Source: CALGFI01 sp963786805 (GTDB lineage: Bacteria; Actinomycetota; UBA4738; HRBIN12). From it: a stretch of DNA of 64,000 bases. A model generated the notes under the pieces. It was not told the DNA's origin, made no database searches, and was given only the letters and a program-made list of their open reading frames with translations. Made by a program: the position numbers and the translations under genes. Shown here piece by piece: positions 29,071 to 36,796 of this stretch. The DNA lies in assembly GCA_963786805.1 (NCBI GenBank), contig CAWBAK010000003.1:62001-126000 (forward strand). The letters run 5' to 3'. Positions within the stretch are counted from its first letter, which is position 1; each line of letters opens with the position of its first letter.

Positions 29071-29819
29071 CCGGTCAAGAGACCGGCCTCCGACAGCAAG
29101 CCGAGCAGAGGCTCGAGCAGCTGCGTTGGCGCAGCAACGGTGAGGACGCCCCCTTCGGGTTGCGGGATCGTCCGGACGACACCGCCCGCGCTCTCGACGA
29201 TGACCTGCCCCGCGCAGATGTCCCACGGCGCGAGCCCGACCTCGTAGTACGCATCGACGATCCCACACGCGGCGGCGACGAGGTCGAACGCCGCAGACCC
29301 GCTCCGGCGGATGTCGGCGACCCTCGGCAGGATCATCGATGCGACGCGCGCCTGCCGGGCCCGCTGCTCCGGCTGGTAGCCGAACCCGGTGGAGATCACG
29401 GCCGAGGTCAGGTCGTCCCTCGACGAAGGATGGATGCCGGTGCCGTTCCGCGTCGCGCCGGACCCGCGAACACCTTCGGATCTCGTCCCGTGCGTATCGA
29501 TGACCACGCCGACGCTCGGCACCCCCTCCACCTCGACGCCGACCACCGCGCAGTACGCGGGGTAGCCTCGGACGTAGTTCGCGGTTCCGTCGAGCGGGTC
29601 GATGACCCAGCGGACGCCGGACGTCCCCGCACGGTCGGTGCCCTCCTCCCCGAGGATCCCGTCGTCGGGCCGTTCGGCGAGGATGCCTTCGACGATCGCG
29701 GCCTCGGCCGCACGATCGATCTCGGTGACGTAGTCGGTGGACGAGCTCTTCTCGTGGACCTCGAACCCGCGCTCGAGACCCTCACGATGGATCGCGGCCG
29801 CGCGTTCCGCGAGTCGCAC
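29067..29819 (-). CDS. Inositol monophosphatase-family phosphatase
   Basis: Mg-dependent, Li-sensitive-type phosphomonoesterase fold; the substrate could be inositol phosphate, histidinol phosphate or another sugar phosphate. Metal-binding motifs are complete: GEEGTD (near 29640), WVIDPLDGTANYV (near 29600) and the C-terminal APWDICAGQVIVESAGG (near 29200). The GTG start gives 250 residues; the frame is open further upstream and encodes VSPAELEALRDLA, which fits the family N-terminus, so the true protein may begin earlier than 29819. Confidence 0.85.
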   Translation of the reverse strand: MRLAERAAAIHREGLERGFEVHEKSSSTDYVTEIDRAAEAAIVEGILAERPDDGILGEEGTDRAGTSGVRWVIDPLDGTANYVRGYPAYCAVVGVEVEGVPSVGVVIDTHGTRSEGVRGSGATRNGTGIHPSSRDDLTSAVISTGFGYQPEQRARQARVASMILPRVADIRRSGSAAFDLVAAACGIVDAYYEVGLAPWDICAGQVIVESAGGVVRTIPQPEGGVLTVAAPTQLLEPLLGLLSEAGLLTG

Positions 29820-29868
29820 GGCGAGGTCCCTCAGCGCCTCGAGCTCAGCGGGTGAGACGCGGACCCCC

Positions 29869-30078
29869 TCAGCCCTCGACGACCTTGCCGAACCGGACGC
29901 CCCGGGCGGGCACCCGGACGACCTCTCCGTCCTTGCGCCGAACCATGAACGTCGCGGCAGGAGCGTCGAAGTACTCCAAGATGCCGACCGCTTCGCCGAT
30001 GAAGCCGTTCGGCAGCTCGAACTGGAATGACACGCGTTTGCCTACGTCGGCGGGCGTGACCAGGTTCTGGCCCTTCAC
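29869..30078 (-). CDS. Small conserved protein, possible SH3-like barrel
   Basis: 69-residue protein, not a named family that I can identify. It reads as a small beta barrel: VGKRVSFQFELPNGF, EAVGILEYFDAPAATFMVRRK, then GEVVRVPARGVRFGKVV, resembling the SH3-like domain at the N-terminus of Rv0428c-type acetyltransferases, but free-standing. The GTG start lies 6 nt after TATCCT (30085-30090, minus strand) with no ribosome binding site, so it looks leaderless. It ends close to the phosphatase gene on the same strand and may be co-transcribed with it. Confidence 0.65.
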   Translation of the reverse strand: MKGQNLVTPADVGKRVSFQFELPNGFIGEAVGILEYFDAPAATFMVRRKDGEVVRVPARGVRFGKVVEG

Positions 30079-30084
30079 GCGCGG

Positions 30085-30090
30085 AGGATA
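30085..30090 (-). promoter_or_regulatory. -10 element of a leaderless gene
   Basis: On the minus strand TATCCT is followed by six bases and the GTG start at 30078. Confidence 0.6.
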
Positions 30091-30099
30091 CCCGAGGCG

Positions 30100-31014
30100 C
30101 TATCCGCCGAGCCGGGCGACGCGGCCGGCCGAGGGTTCGGGGAACGCGTCCGGGTGCAGCGCCCACGCCAGGATCTCCACCCCGTCGACGAGCCGGGGTC
30201 CCGGCCGCGAGAAATAGGAGGTGGCGTCCACGGCGAACACGTTCCCCGTCCTTGTGGCCGGGAGCTCCGAGAAGCCCGGAGATCGAAGGAGCGCGGCGGC
30301 CTCGTCCTCCGCCGCGTCGAGGTCGTACCCGCACGGCATGAAGACGACCACCTCGGGGTTCGCGTCCGCGACGTCGTACCACGACACCACGCGTGACGGC
30401 TGCTCGGGCTCGTTCAGCAGGTTCGTCCCGCCGGCGAGCCGAACCATGTCGGGCACCCAATGACCGCCGACGAACGGCGGGTCCAGCCATTCGAGCGCGA
30501 ACGTGCGGATCGACGGGAGCCGTTCGGCGGTACGTCGAACCGCGTCGAGCCGCGCGCGGAGCGACGAGACGAGCTCGCCGGCCTGTTCCGCGGCGCCGAG
30601 GAGCCGGCCCGTCGCGAGGATCCCCTCGAGCACCTGCTCGAGCGAGTGGGGGTCGAGCGAGAGGACCTTCGCTCGCTCCGCGCCGACCTCCTCGAGCGCG
30701 CGTTCCACCTGTCCGCTCGGGACCGCGCACACGCGGCACAGGTCCTGCGTGAGGATGACGTCCGGCTCGATCCGACGGATCAGGTCGACGTCGAGCCGGT
30801 ACAGCGGCTCGCGGGTGTCCATCCGCTCGCGCACCGCCTCGTCGATCTCCCGCGAGCTCGCGAGGCCCGGGGGCAGCGCGCTCCTCGACACCACAGGCTT
30901 GTCGTCGGCCTCGGGCGGCCAGTCGCACTCCTCGGTCACGGCGGCAAGGTCGTCGCCGAGGCCGAGCGCGTACACGATCTCGGTCGCCGAGGGGAGCAGC
31001 GAGACGATCCTCAC
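30100..31014 (-). CDS. BtuF-like solute-binding fold protein without signal peptide
   Basis: 304-residue protein of the periplasmic cobalamin/iron-siderophore-binding fold (COG0614 type). It begins VRIVSLLPSATEIVYALGLG with no leader or lipobox, so a cytosolic location is likely. A Cys pair is seen in TQDLCRVCAVP (near 30730). The long central helix and both alpha/beta lobes are present. It starts at GTG inside the E2 stop codon (GTGA overlap) as the last gene of the 2-oxoacid dehydrogenase operon, an unusual place for a transporter part, and no permease or ATPase gene is near. Ligand unknown. Confidence 0.8.
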   Translation of the reverse strand: MRIVSLLPSATEIVYALGLGDDLAAVTEECDWPPEADDKPVVSRSALPPGLASSREIDEAVRERMDTREPLYRLDVDLIRRIEPDVILTQDLCRVCAVPSGQVERALEEVGAERAKVLSLDPHSLEQVLEGILATGRLLGAAEQAGELVSSLRARLDAVRRTAERLPSIRTFALEWLDPPFVGGHWVPDMVRLAGGTNLLNEPEQPSRVVSWYDVADANPEVVVFMPCGYDLDAAEDEAAALLRSPGFSELPATRTGNVFAVDATSYFSRPGPRLVDGVEILAWALHPDAFPEPSAGRVARLGG

Positions 31015-32117
31015 CGTGGCAGCCCCCGCAGACGTTCTGGCGACTCGAGCAGGTCGACGAGCGCCCCGAGCGCCCGCCCGACCGTCGCCCCGTCCAGGAC
31101 CCGGTGATCGAACGTCAACGAGACCGTGCACGCCGGCCTCGCCTCGACCCTCCCGTCGACCACCAGGGCGCGCGGCTCGATCACTCCGAGCGCGATCGTG
31201 ACCGCGTGGCCCGGGTTCAGCAGGGGCGTTCCCGATTCCGAACCGTAGGAGCCGGTGTTCGAGACGGCGATCGTCGCCCCCGAGGTGTCCGCCGGCGACA
31301 GCTCGTTCGATCGAGCCCGCTTCGCGAGCCGCGCGATCTCGGTCGCGATCTCACCGCTGCCTTTCGATCGCGCGTCCCGGACGACCGGCACGACGAGACC
31401 GCGTTCCGTCTCGGTCGCGATCCCGGCGTTCACGGTTCCATGGAGGCGGACCCCGCGTTCGCTCCACGACGCGTTCAGCCAACGGTGCTCGGCGACGATC
31501 TCCGCGAGCGCACGGACGAACACGGGGAGCGGCGACAGCCCGAGCTCATTCCGGAAGCTCTCCAGTGCCGTGGCGTCCACGGTCCGGAACGTCGTCACCT
31601 GTGGGATCGCGGCTGCTTTCGTCAGGTTCTCGGCGATCGCCTTCCGCACCGGCGAGATGGGGACGAGCTCGACGTCGGCGTCGTCGCCCCCGGGACCGCC
31701 CGCTGCGGCCTCCACGTCCTCGCGCGTCACCCGCCCGGCCGGACCCGATCCAACGACCCCGGAAAGGTCGACGCCCTGTTCCTTCGCCAGTCTGCGGACC
31801 GCCGGCGTTGCTCGAGCCGCAGACGCGGCGGAGGGGGAGCCGCCGGACGCTGCAGCGGTTGTGGGCGACCCCACCGCCTGCACGTCGAACGTCACGAGCG
31901 GCGCCCCGACCGTGACGGTATCGCCCGCCGCGGCATGGAGCCGGACGATCCGGCCCGCGTACGGCGAGGGCATCTCGACCACGGCCTTCGCGGTCTCGAT
32001 CTCGGCGATCGGCTGGTTGAGCTCCACCTCCGCGCCCTCGGCGACGAGCCAGGTGGTGACCACGGCGTCCTCGAGCCCTTCGCCGAGGTCCGGAAGGTCG
32101 AAGGTGCGCTCGGCCAT
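31011..32117 (-). CDS. 2-oxoacid dehydrogenase E2 acyltransferase
   Basis: Dihydrolipoamide acyltransferase core of a branched-chain 2-oxoacid (or related) dehydrogenase complex. 368 residues: one lipoyl domain (about 1-80) with the lipoylated Lys in EIETAKAVVE; an Ala/Ser-rich linker; a peripheral-subunit-binding domain (TPAVRRLAKEQGVDLSGV, about 103-140); then the catalytic domain with FDHRVLDG near the C-terminus. The start overlaps the E1-beta stop. No E3 gene is in the window. Confidence 0.93.
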   Translation of the reverse strand: MAERTFDLPDLGEGLEDAVVTTWLVAEGAEVELNQPIAEIETAKAVVEMPSPYAGRIVRLHAAAGDTVTVGAPLVTFDVQAVGSPTTAAASGGSPSAASAARATPAVRRLAKEQGVDLSGVVGSGPAGRVTREDVEAAAGGPGGDDADVELVPISPVRKAIAENLTKAAAIPQVTTFRTVDATALESFRNELGLSPLPVFVRALAEIVAEHRWLNASWSERGVRLHGTVNAGIATETERGLVVPVVRDARSKGSGEIATEIARLAKRARSNELSPADTSGATIAVSNTGSYGSESGTPLLNPGHAVTIALGVIEPRALVVDGRVEARPACTVSLTFDHRVLDGATVGRALGALVDLLESPERLRGLPR

Positions 32118-33103
32118 CAGTACGCGACCGTCCGGCGCACCGCGTCGGCGATCCGCTCGACGCTCGGCAGGTACTCCTGTTCGAGCGCCGCGGGTGGGTA
32201 GGGCACGTCAGGTCCCGTGACGCGCACGACGGGGGCCTCGAGATGGTCGAACGCCTCCTCCATGATCCGCGCCGCGATCTCGGCGCCGAACCCGAGCGTC
32301 TGGGGCGCCTCGTGGACCACGACGGCGCGCCCCGTCTCCGCCACAGAGCGTGCGAGCGTGTCGACGTCCAAGGGGACGAGCGAGCGCAGGTCGACCACCT
32401 GGACGCCGATCCCTTCCTCCTCGAGGGTCTTCGCTGCCTCCATGCACCTCGCGCACATGGCCCCGTACGTCACGATCGTGCAGTCCGTGCCCTCGGGCCG
32501 GTAGACGCCTGCCGTGCCGATCGGCGGGCCATCGACCGTGAGCTCCGCGATCTCGTGATCCACCTTGGCCCAGTACCGGCTCTTCGGCTCGAGGAAGATC
32601 ACCGGGTCGGGATCGTCGATCGACAGCCGGAGCAGCCGATAGGCATCGAGCGCGTCCGCTGGCACGACGACCTTCAGCCCCGCCGTATGCGCGTAGTAGG
32701 TCTCGGGGCTCTCGCCGTGGTGCTCCTTGCCCTTGATGCCGCCGAACGACGGGATCCGGATCACCACCGGCATGCCGACGCGCCCTCGTGTCCGCATGCG
32801 GTACTTCGCGATGTGACTGATCACCTGGTCCAAAGCCGGATACGAGAAGCCGTCGAACTGCATCTCGGCGATCGGCCGCCATCCCGCCATGGCGAGGCCG
32901 ACGCACATGCCGGCGATGCCGGCCTCGGCGATCGGCGTGTTGAACACCCGCTCGCGGCCGAACTCGCGCTGCAGGCCCTCGGTGACGCGGAACACCCCGC
33001 CGAGCTCGCCCACGTCCTCGCCGAACACCAGCGTTCGCTCGTCGCCTGCGAGCGCATCCCGAAGCGCCGCGTTCAGCGCTGCGACCATCGTCAGCTCAGC
33101 CAT
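32117..33103 (-). CDS. 2-oxoacid dehydrogenase E1 beta subunit
   Basis: Beta subunit of the thiamin-diphosphate-dependent decarboxylase, acting with the alpha subunit encoded just upstream. 328 residues from ATG 33103, with FGEDVGELGGVFRVTEGLQ, TPIAEAGIAGMCVGLAMAG (ThDP-activating Glu region), GGIKGKEHHGESPE and VVHEAPQTLGFGAEI. Closest in character to branched-chain 2-oxoacid dehydrogenases. It overlaps the 3' end of the alpha gene by 8 nt and the E2 gene by one base. Confidence 0.94.
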   Translation of the reverse strand: MAELTMVAALNAALRDALAGDERTLVFGEDVGELGGVFRVTEGLQREFGRERVFNTPIAEAGIAGMCVGLAMAGWRPIAEMQFDGFSYPALDQVISHIAKYRMRTRGRVGMPVVIRIPSFGGIKGKEHHGESPETYYAHTAGLKVVVPADALDAYRLLRLSIDDPDPVIFLEPKSRYWAKVDHEIAELTVDGPPIGTAGVYRPEGTDCTIVTYGAMCARCMEAAKTLEEEGIGVQVVDLRSLVPLDVDTLARSVAETGRAVVVHEAPQTLGFGAEIAARIMEEAFDHLEAPVVRVTGPDVPYPPAALEQEYLPSVERIADAVRRTVAY

Positions 33104-34163
33104 CCACGATCCAGCGTTCTCGTTGACGAAGGAGCGCTGCCGGGGGATCGGCGAACGCGTGATCGAACATCTCCGAGACCGGGGGCGCTCCGACCGAGGT
33201 GATCCCGGCTCGGACCTCTGCGACCCAAGCCTCCGCCTCTGCTTCGCAGGTGGACACGAACCCGTCGTCTGCAACGCCGTTCGAGGCCAGGAACCGGCGG
33301 AACCGCTCGATCGGATCGCGCGCCCGCCACACGTCGACCTCGTCCTCGTCGCGGTAGCGGGTCGCGTCGTCGGCCGTCGAGTGCGAGCCGATCCGGTACG
33401 TCATGGCTTCGATCAGGGTCGGTCCGTCTCCGGCGTGGGCTCGTTCGACCGCAGCCTTCGTCACCGCGTAGACCGCGAGGATGTCGTTGCCGTCCACTCG
33501 CACGCCGGGGAAGCCATAGCCCGAGGCACGGTCCGCGATCGGCGCCGCGGTCTGCTGTGAGAGTGGCACCGAGATCGCCCATCCGTTGTTCTGGCAGAAC
33601 AGGATCGCCGGCGCCCGGAAGACCCCGGCGATGTTCGCGGCCTCGTGGAAATCGCCTTCGGAGGCGGACCCGTCGCCGAAGTACGCGAGCGCGCACGCGG
33701 CTGTGCCGTCGAGCTTGGCCCCGAGCGCCCACCCGACCGCATGCACGATCTGCGTCGCGACCGGAACGCAGATCGGCGCGAAGCGAGTCGCGATCGGGTC
33801 GTATGGCCCGCCATGCCACGTTCCGCGGTGGTACTCGAGGTACTCGACGACGTCGACGCCACGCACGATGGCGGCGGCGAGCTCGCGGAACGAGGGGAAG
33901 ACGAAGTCGTCCGTGCCGAGCGCGAGCGCGCTGCCGACCTGGGCCGCCTCCTGCCCTTCGAACGGTGGATAGACGGTCAACTCGCCCTGTCGCTGCAGCG
34001 CCGTGCACTCCCGGTCGAGCCGCCGGGCGCGGATCATCAGTCGCAGCGCGTCGCGGAGCCCGTCGTCCGAGAGCCCCACGTCGGTCTCGCCCGTCGGGGT
34101 GCCGTCTGGGCCGACGAGTTGCACCATCGGGGCGTCGTTGGCGGCGATGTCCGAGATGCGCAC
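33096..34163 (-). CDS. 2-oxoacid dehydrogenase E1 alpha subunit
   Basis: Alpha subunit of the E1 decarboxylase; 355 residues. The thiamin-diphosphate/Mg motif is YFGDGSASEGDFHEA...NN (near 33680-33590), and the phospho-loop-type region YRIGSHSTADDATRYR is near 33390. First gene of E1alpha-E1beta-E2-solute-binding protein. GTG start at 34163 with GGAGG 8 nt upstream, chosen over longer open sequence because it fits the family N-terminus. Divergent from the unknown gene at 34218. Confidence 0.94.
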   Translation of the reverse strand: MRISDIAANDAPMVQLVGPDGTPTGETDVGLSDDGLRDALRLMIRARRLDRECTALQRQGELTVYPPFEGQEAAQVGSALALGTDDFVFPSFRELAAAIVRGVDVVEYLEYHRGTWHGGPYDPIATRFAPICVPVATQIVHAVGWALGAKLDGTAACALAYFGDGSASEGDFHEAANIAGVFRAPAILFCQNNGWAISVPLSQQTAAPIADRASGYGFPGVRVDGNDILAVYAVTKAAVERAHAGDGPTLIEAMTYRIGSHSTADDATRYRDEDEVDVWRARDPIERFRRFLASNGVADDGFVSTCEAEAEAWVAEVRAGITSVGAPPVSEMFDHAFADPPAALLRQRERWIVDG

Positions 34164-34204
34164 GCGACGGAACCTCCGCGGAACGGTGGGCGGGGGAGAG
34201 CATA

Positions 34205-34210
34205 TATGCT
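34205..34210 (+). promoter_or_regulatory. -10 element of a leaderless gene
   Basis: TATGCT is followed by seven bases and GTG 34218; an overlapping ATG at 34206 lies within the box itself and is therefore a less likely start. Confidence 0.55.
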
Positions 34211-34217
34211 GCGCGCC

Positions 34218-35018
34218 GTGGTCCCGGCCGCCGAACTCCGCGTGTACCAGCCGCTCGAGGCGTTCCCGCCCGACGAGCAGGCGGACTGGGAGCGCTTCAT
34301 CGTCGCCGGGGCACCCCGGCCGATCCGGCCCCGGTACCGCGACCTGGCGACCCCGGCGGGCCTCGGGTTCCTGGCCTCCTCCGGTGAGGAAGGCGCCCGA
34401 GTGAAGGTGGTCGACGGGTCGTACTACGTCTGTCCCGATCGCATCCGGCTCCGCGTGCTGACGGGCCTCCTCGCGTTCCGCGACGCGACGCCGTTCGAGG
34501 GCGCCGATGCGTTCGTCCCCGATGGCGCCGCGAGACGGGCGCAGCGCGAGCTCAACCGCCTGCGGCGGCGCGACCCCGGCCATGTGGCGTCGATCATGCA
34601 GAGCCCGTGGCACGTGCCGGTCCGGTGGTTCGTCCTGTTCGACGACGAGGAGCGACGGCTCCGCGAGGTGTTCGGTCGATACCGACTCGCGTACCTGACG
34701 ACGACCCGGAAGGCGAGCCGTCGCGCCGAGCGGGCGGTGCCGGTTCTGCGCCACACCGACCTCGGACCGATCGCCGACCTCATCGTCGAGCTGCACACAT
34801 GGCTCGGCGCCTTCGATCCGGGATCGCTGCTCGAGCTCGACTACGGCGGTCTCAGCGACCTCATGACGTGGGACGAGATGGACGACGACCGGAGCGCTCG
34901 GGACATCGGAGATGCGCTCAGGGCCCTCGCGGCCGAGGAGTTCCCGCGCTCCGCCGATCTGTACCAGGCGGCGCTCGCCCGTTCCGCCGAGCTCCACGCG
35001 CACGAGACCACGAACTGA
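34218..35018 (+). CDS. Conserved-looking protein of unknown function
   Basis: 266 residues, not recognised. It is soluble, with no signal peptide or membrane segment, rich in Arg and acidic residues. Regular features include LRVYQPLEAFPPDEQADWERF at the N-terminus, YYVCPDRIRLRVLTGLLAF, a region VPVRWFVLFDDEERRL and a Glu/Asp-rich helix near the end (SDLMTWDEMDDDRS). The codon use fits its neighbours, and a leaderless promoter precedes it, which supports expression. Function cannot be inferred from context. Confidence 0.6.
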   Translation: MVPAAELRVYQPLEAFPPDEQADWERFIVAGAPRPIRPRYRDLATPAGLGFLASSGEEGARVKVVDGSYYVCPDRIRLRVLTGLLAFRDATPFEGADAFVPDGAARRAQRELNRLRRRDPGHVASIMQSPWHVPVRWFVLFDDEERRLREVFGRYRLAYLTTTRKASRRAERAVPVLRHTDLGPIADLIVELHTWLGAFDPGSLLELDYGGLSDLMTWDEMDDDRSARDIGDALRALAAEEFPRSADLYQAALARSAELHAHETTN

Positions 35019-35036
35019 GCCGATCTTCTCGGAGCG

Positions 35037-35109
35037 TGGCCAGGGGCAGATTCGAACTGCCGACACCGCGGTTTTCAGCCGCGTGCTCTGCCAACTGAGC
35101 TACCTGGCC
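35037..35109 (-). tRNA. tRNA-Phe (GAA)
   Basis: A 73-nt cloverleaf on the minus strand with acceptor stem GGCCAGG/CCTGGCC, D arm containing AGCTCAGTTGG, anticodon loop CTGAAAA (anticodon GAA) on a CGCGG/CCGCG stem, and the T loop TTCGAAT. The discriminator base is A; CCA is not encoded. Confidence 0.95.
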
Positions 35110-35243
35110 GGGCATTCGAGCGCCGGCCGTTTCCGACCGGCGCTCGTCCCGCGCGGCTGACGGGCTTCGATCCCGCGATCTTCGCCTTGACAGGGCGATG
35201 AGGACTCCGGACTCCTCCACAGCCGCGTGTATTCAGTTGTGCG

Positions 35244-35316
35244 TGCCCCCAACGGGATTCGAACCCGTGTCGCCGCCTTGAAAGGGCGAAATCCTAGGCC
35301 GCTAGACGATGGGGGC
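35244..35316 (-). tRNA. tRNA-Glu (TTC)
   Basis: A 73-nt cloverleaf on the minus strand: acceptor GCCCCCA/TGGGGGC, D arm with CGTCTAGCGG, anticodon loop CTTTCAA (anticodon TTC) and T loop TTCGAAT. CCA is not encoded. Confidence 0.95.
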
Positions 35317-35382
35317 CCGGGCGCACCGTGCTCGTCCCCGCCCCCGGCCTGGGGGCAGCCTGGGCAGTATAGCCACTGCCGA

Positions 35383-35733
35383 TCACCGCCCTGGGAGCTC
35401 CTGCTCGCCGTCCACCCGAAGGACGTCGCCGGGGCGTAGGTCGACGTCCGGGTGGCACTCGAGGACATGCCGGGCATCCCTCATCCTCATCACGAGCCGG
35501 TTGGGCATCACACGGCGCACGTCGACCACCCGCAGGGAGTCGTCGAGCCGGGCCACGACGATCGGGAACTGCATCCCGAACGTGTGGACCGACGTCGCAT
35601 CCGGGATCAGCAGCGCCTCGTCGATCTCGATGGCGCTCCGTCGGAGCAGGCCACGCATGCGCTCGAGCGGGCGCTCGGGGGCGCTGCATCGCAGCTGAAG
35701 CCCTCTCGGCCCGCTGATCACCAGCGATCGCAC
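35383..35733 (-). CDS. DUF192 family protein
   Basis: 116-residue protein of the DUF192 family, small beta-rich proteins of unknown function. The characteristic SVHTFGMQFPIVV motif is encoded near 35580, followed by ALRVVDVRRVMPNR-like sequence and the closing HVLECHPDVDLRPGDVLRV. This copy lacks the N-terminal signal peptide that many members carry, so it is probably cytoplasmic. GTG start. It lies between tRNA-Lys and tRNA-Glu on the same strand. Confidence 0.85.
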   Translation of the reverse strand: MRSLVISGPRGLQLRCSAPERPLERMRGLLRRSAIEIDEALLIPDATSVHTFGMQFPIVVARLDDSLRVVDVRRVMPNRLVMRMRDARHVLECHPDVDLRPGDVLRVDGEQELPGR

Positions 35734-35908
35734 GCTACGACCGTAGACCCGGGCGCCGACAACGGCTCCACCGGCCGTGATGCTCGAATCGCGGTGACCA
35801 ATGACTTCATCTGGTGGCCGGCATTCACGCTCTACCTCGTCGAATCCTGCCGGCCTTCCGCAGAGGCATCTCGGGTCATCGAAGACACAGCAGATGACGT
35901 TCGACGAG

Positions 35909-35983
35909 TGGGGCGGGCAGGATTCGAACCCGCGACACGAGGGTTAAAAGCCCCCTGCTCTGACCAGGCTGAGCTACCGCCCC
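35909..35983 (-). tRNA. tRNA-Lys (TTT)
   Basis: A 75-nt cloverleaf on the minus strand: acceptor GGGGCGG/CCGCCCC, D arm AGCTCAGCCTGG, anticodon loop CTTTTAA (anticodon TTT) and T loop TTCGAAT. CCA is not encoded. Confidence 0.95.
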
Positions 35984-36064
35984 TTGCGCGGCAGTGTACG
36001 GCGGGAACCGGGTGGGTCTCATCGTCCGTCCAAGCGGGAGCCACCGACTCCCGTGGAGGGACGA

Positions 36065-36787
36065 ATGAAGCCGAACGCGAAGTGGGGCATCACCGGTTTG
36101 GTTCTCGGGCTCGCGGTCGCGATCATGCTGCCGACCTTTGCACAGGAAGCCTCCCCGAACCCCGGGACCGAAGCGTCCGAACGCACCGTAAGCACCAGCG
36201 GGATCGCGATCGTCCGTTCGGCACCGGACGAGGCGCTCGTGACCCTGGGCGTCCACACCGATGCGGCGAGCGCAGAGGAAGCGATGCAGGCCAACGCCGA
36301 TCGCATGGAGGACGTCATCCGCGCCCTTCTCGACGCGGGACTCGACCGGGACGACCTGGCCACGTCGACGATCAGCCTCTACCCCCGGTGGAACGACACC
36401 GGAAGCGAGGTCGTCGGCTTCACCGCGGAGAACCAGATCACGGCCACCGTCACGAACCTGGACCGGGTGGGTGCCATCATCGACGGGGGCGTCCAAGCCG
36501 GTGCGAATCTCGCCGGTGGCATCACGTTCCGCGTCTCGAACGACAACGAGGCTGCCGACCGCGCCTTGATCGAAGCGGTCGCCGACGCGAAGCGGAAGGC
36601 GGAGCTGCTCGCCGCGACCGGCGACGACGAGCTCGGCGTGGTCCTGAGCATCACGGAGTCGGGGTCGAGCTTCCCGCCGCCGGTGTTCTACGGCGAGGCC
36701 GGCGCCGCGGTCGACATGGCGACGCCGATCCTGCCGCCGACCCTCGAGACGCAGGTGAGCGTCAACGTCGTCTGGTCCTTGGTGTAA
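36065..36787 (+). CDS. SIMPL (DUF541) domain secreted or anchored protein
   Basis: 240 residues. An N-terminal hydrophobic segment (about residues 9-30, ending IMLPTFAQEA) acts as a signal peptide or anchor. The rest is a SIMPL/DUF541 domain: RTVSTSGIAIVRSAPDEALVTLGV, EAMQANADRMEDVIRALLDAG, SISLYPRWND, then AVADAKRKAELLAATGD. Members are extracytoplasmic and poorly characterised (E. coli YggE type). The ATG has GGAGGG upstream. It ends 10 nt from the convergent nadE gene. Confidence 0.87.
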   Translation: MKPNAKWGITGLVLGLAVAIMLPTFAQEASPNPGTEASERTVSTSGIAIVRSAPDEALVTLGVHTDAASAEEAMQANADRMEDVIRALLDAGLDRDDLATSTISLYPRWNDTGSEVVGFTAENQITATVTNLDRVGAIIDGGVQAGANLAGGITFRVSNDNEAADRALIEAVADAKRKAELLAATGDDELGVVLSITESGSSFPPPVFYGEAGAAVDMATPILPPTLETQVSVNVVWSLV

Positions 36788-36796
36788 CGCGCGAAC

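Noticed and set aside
35984..36064. N-terminal extension of the SIMPL protein into the tRNA-Lys flank
   Set aside because: The frame is open, but ATG 36065 has a good ribosome binding site and begins the signal-like segment directly.
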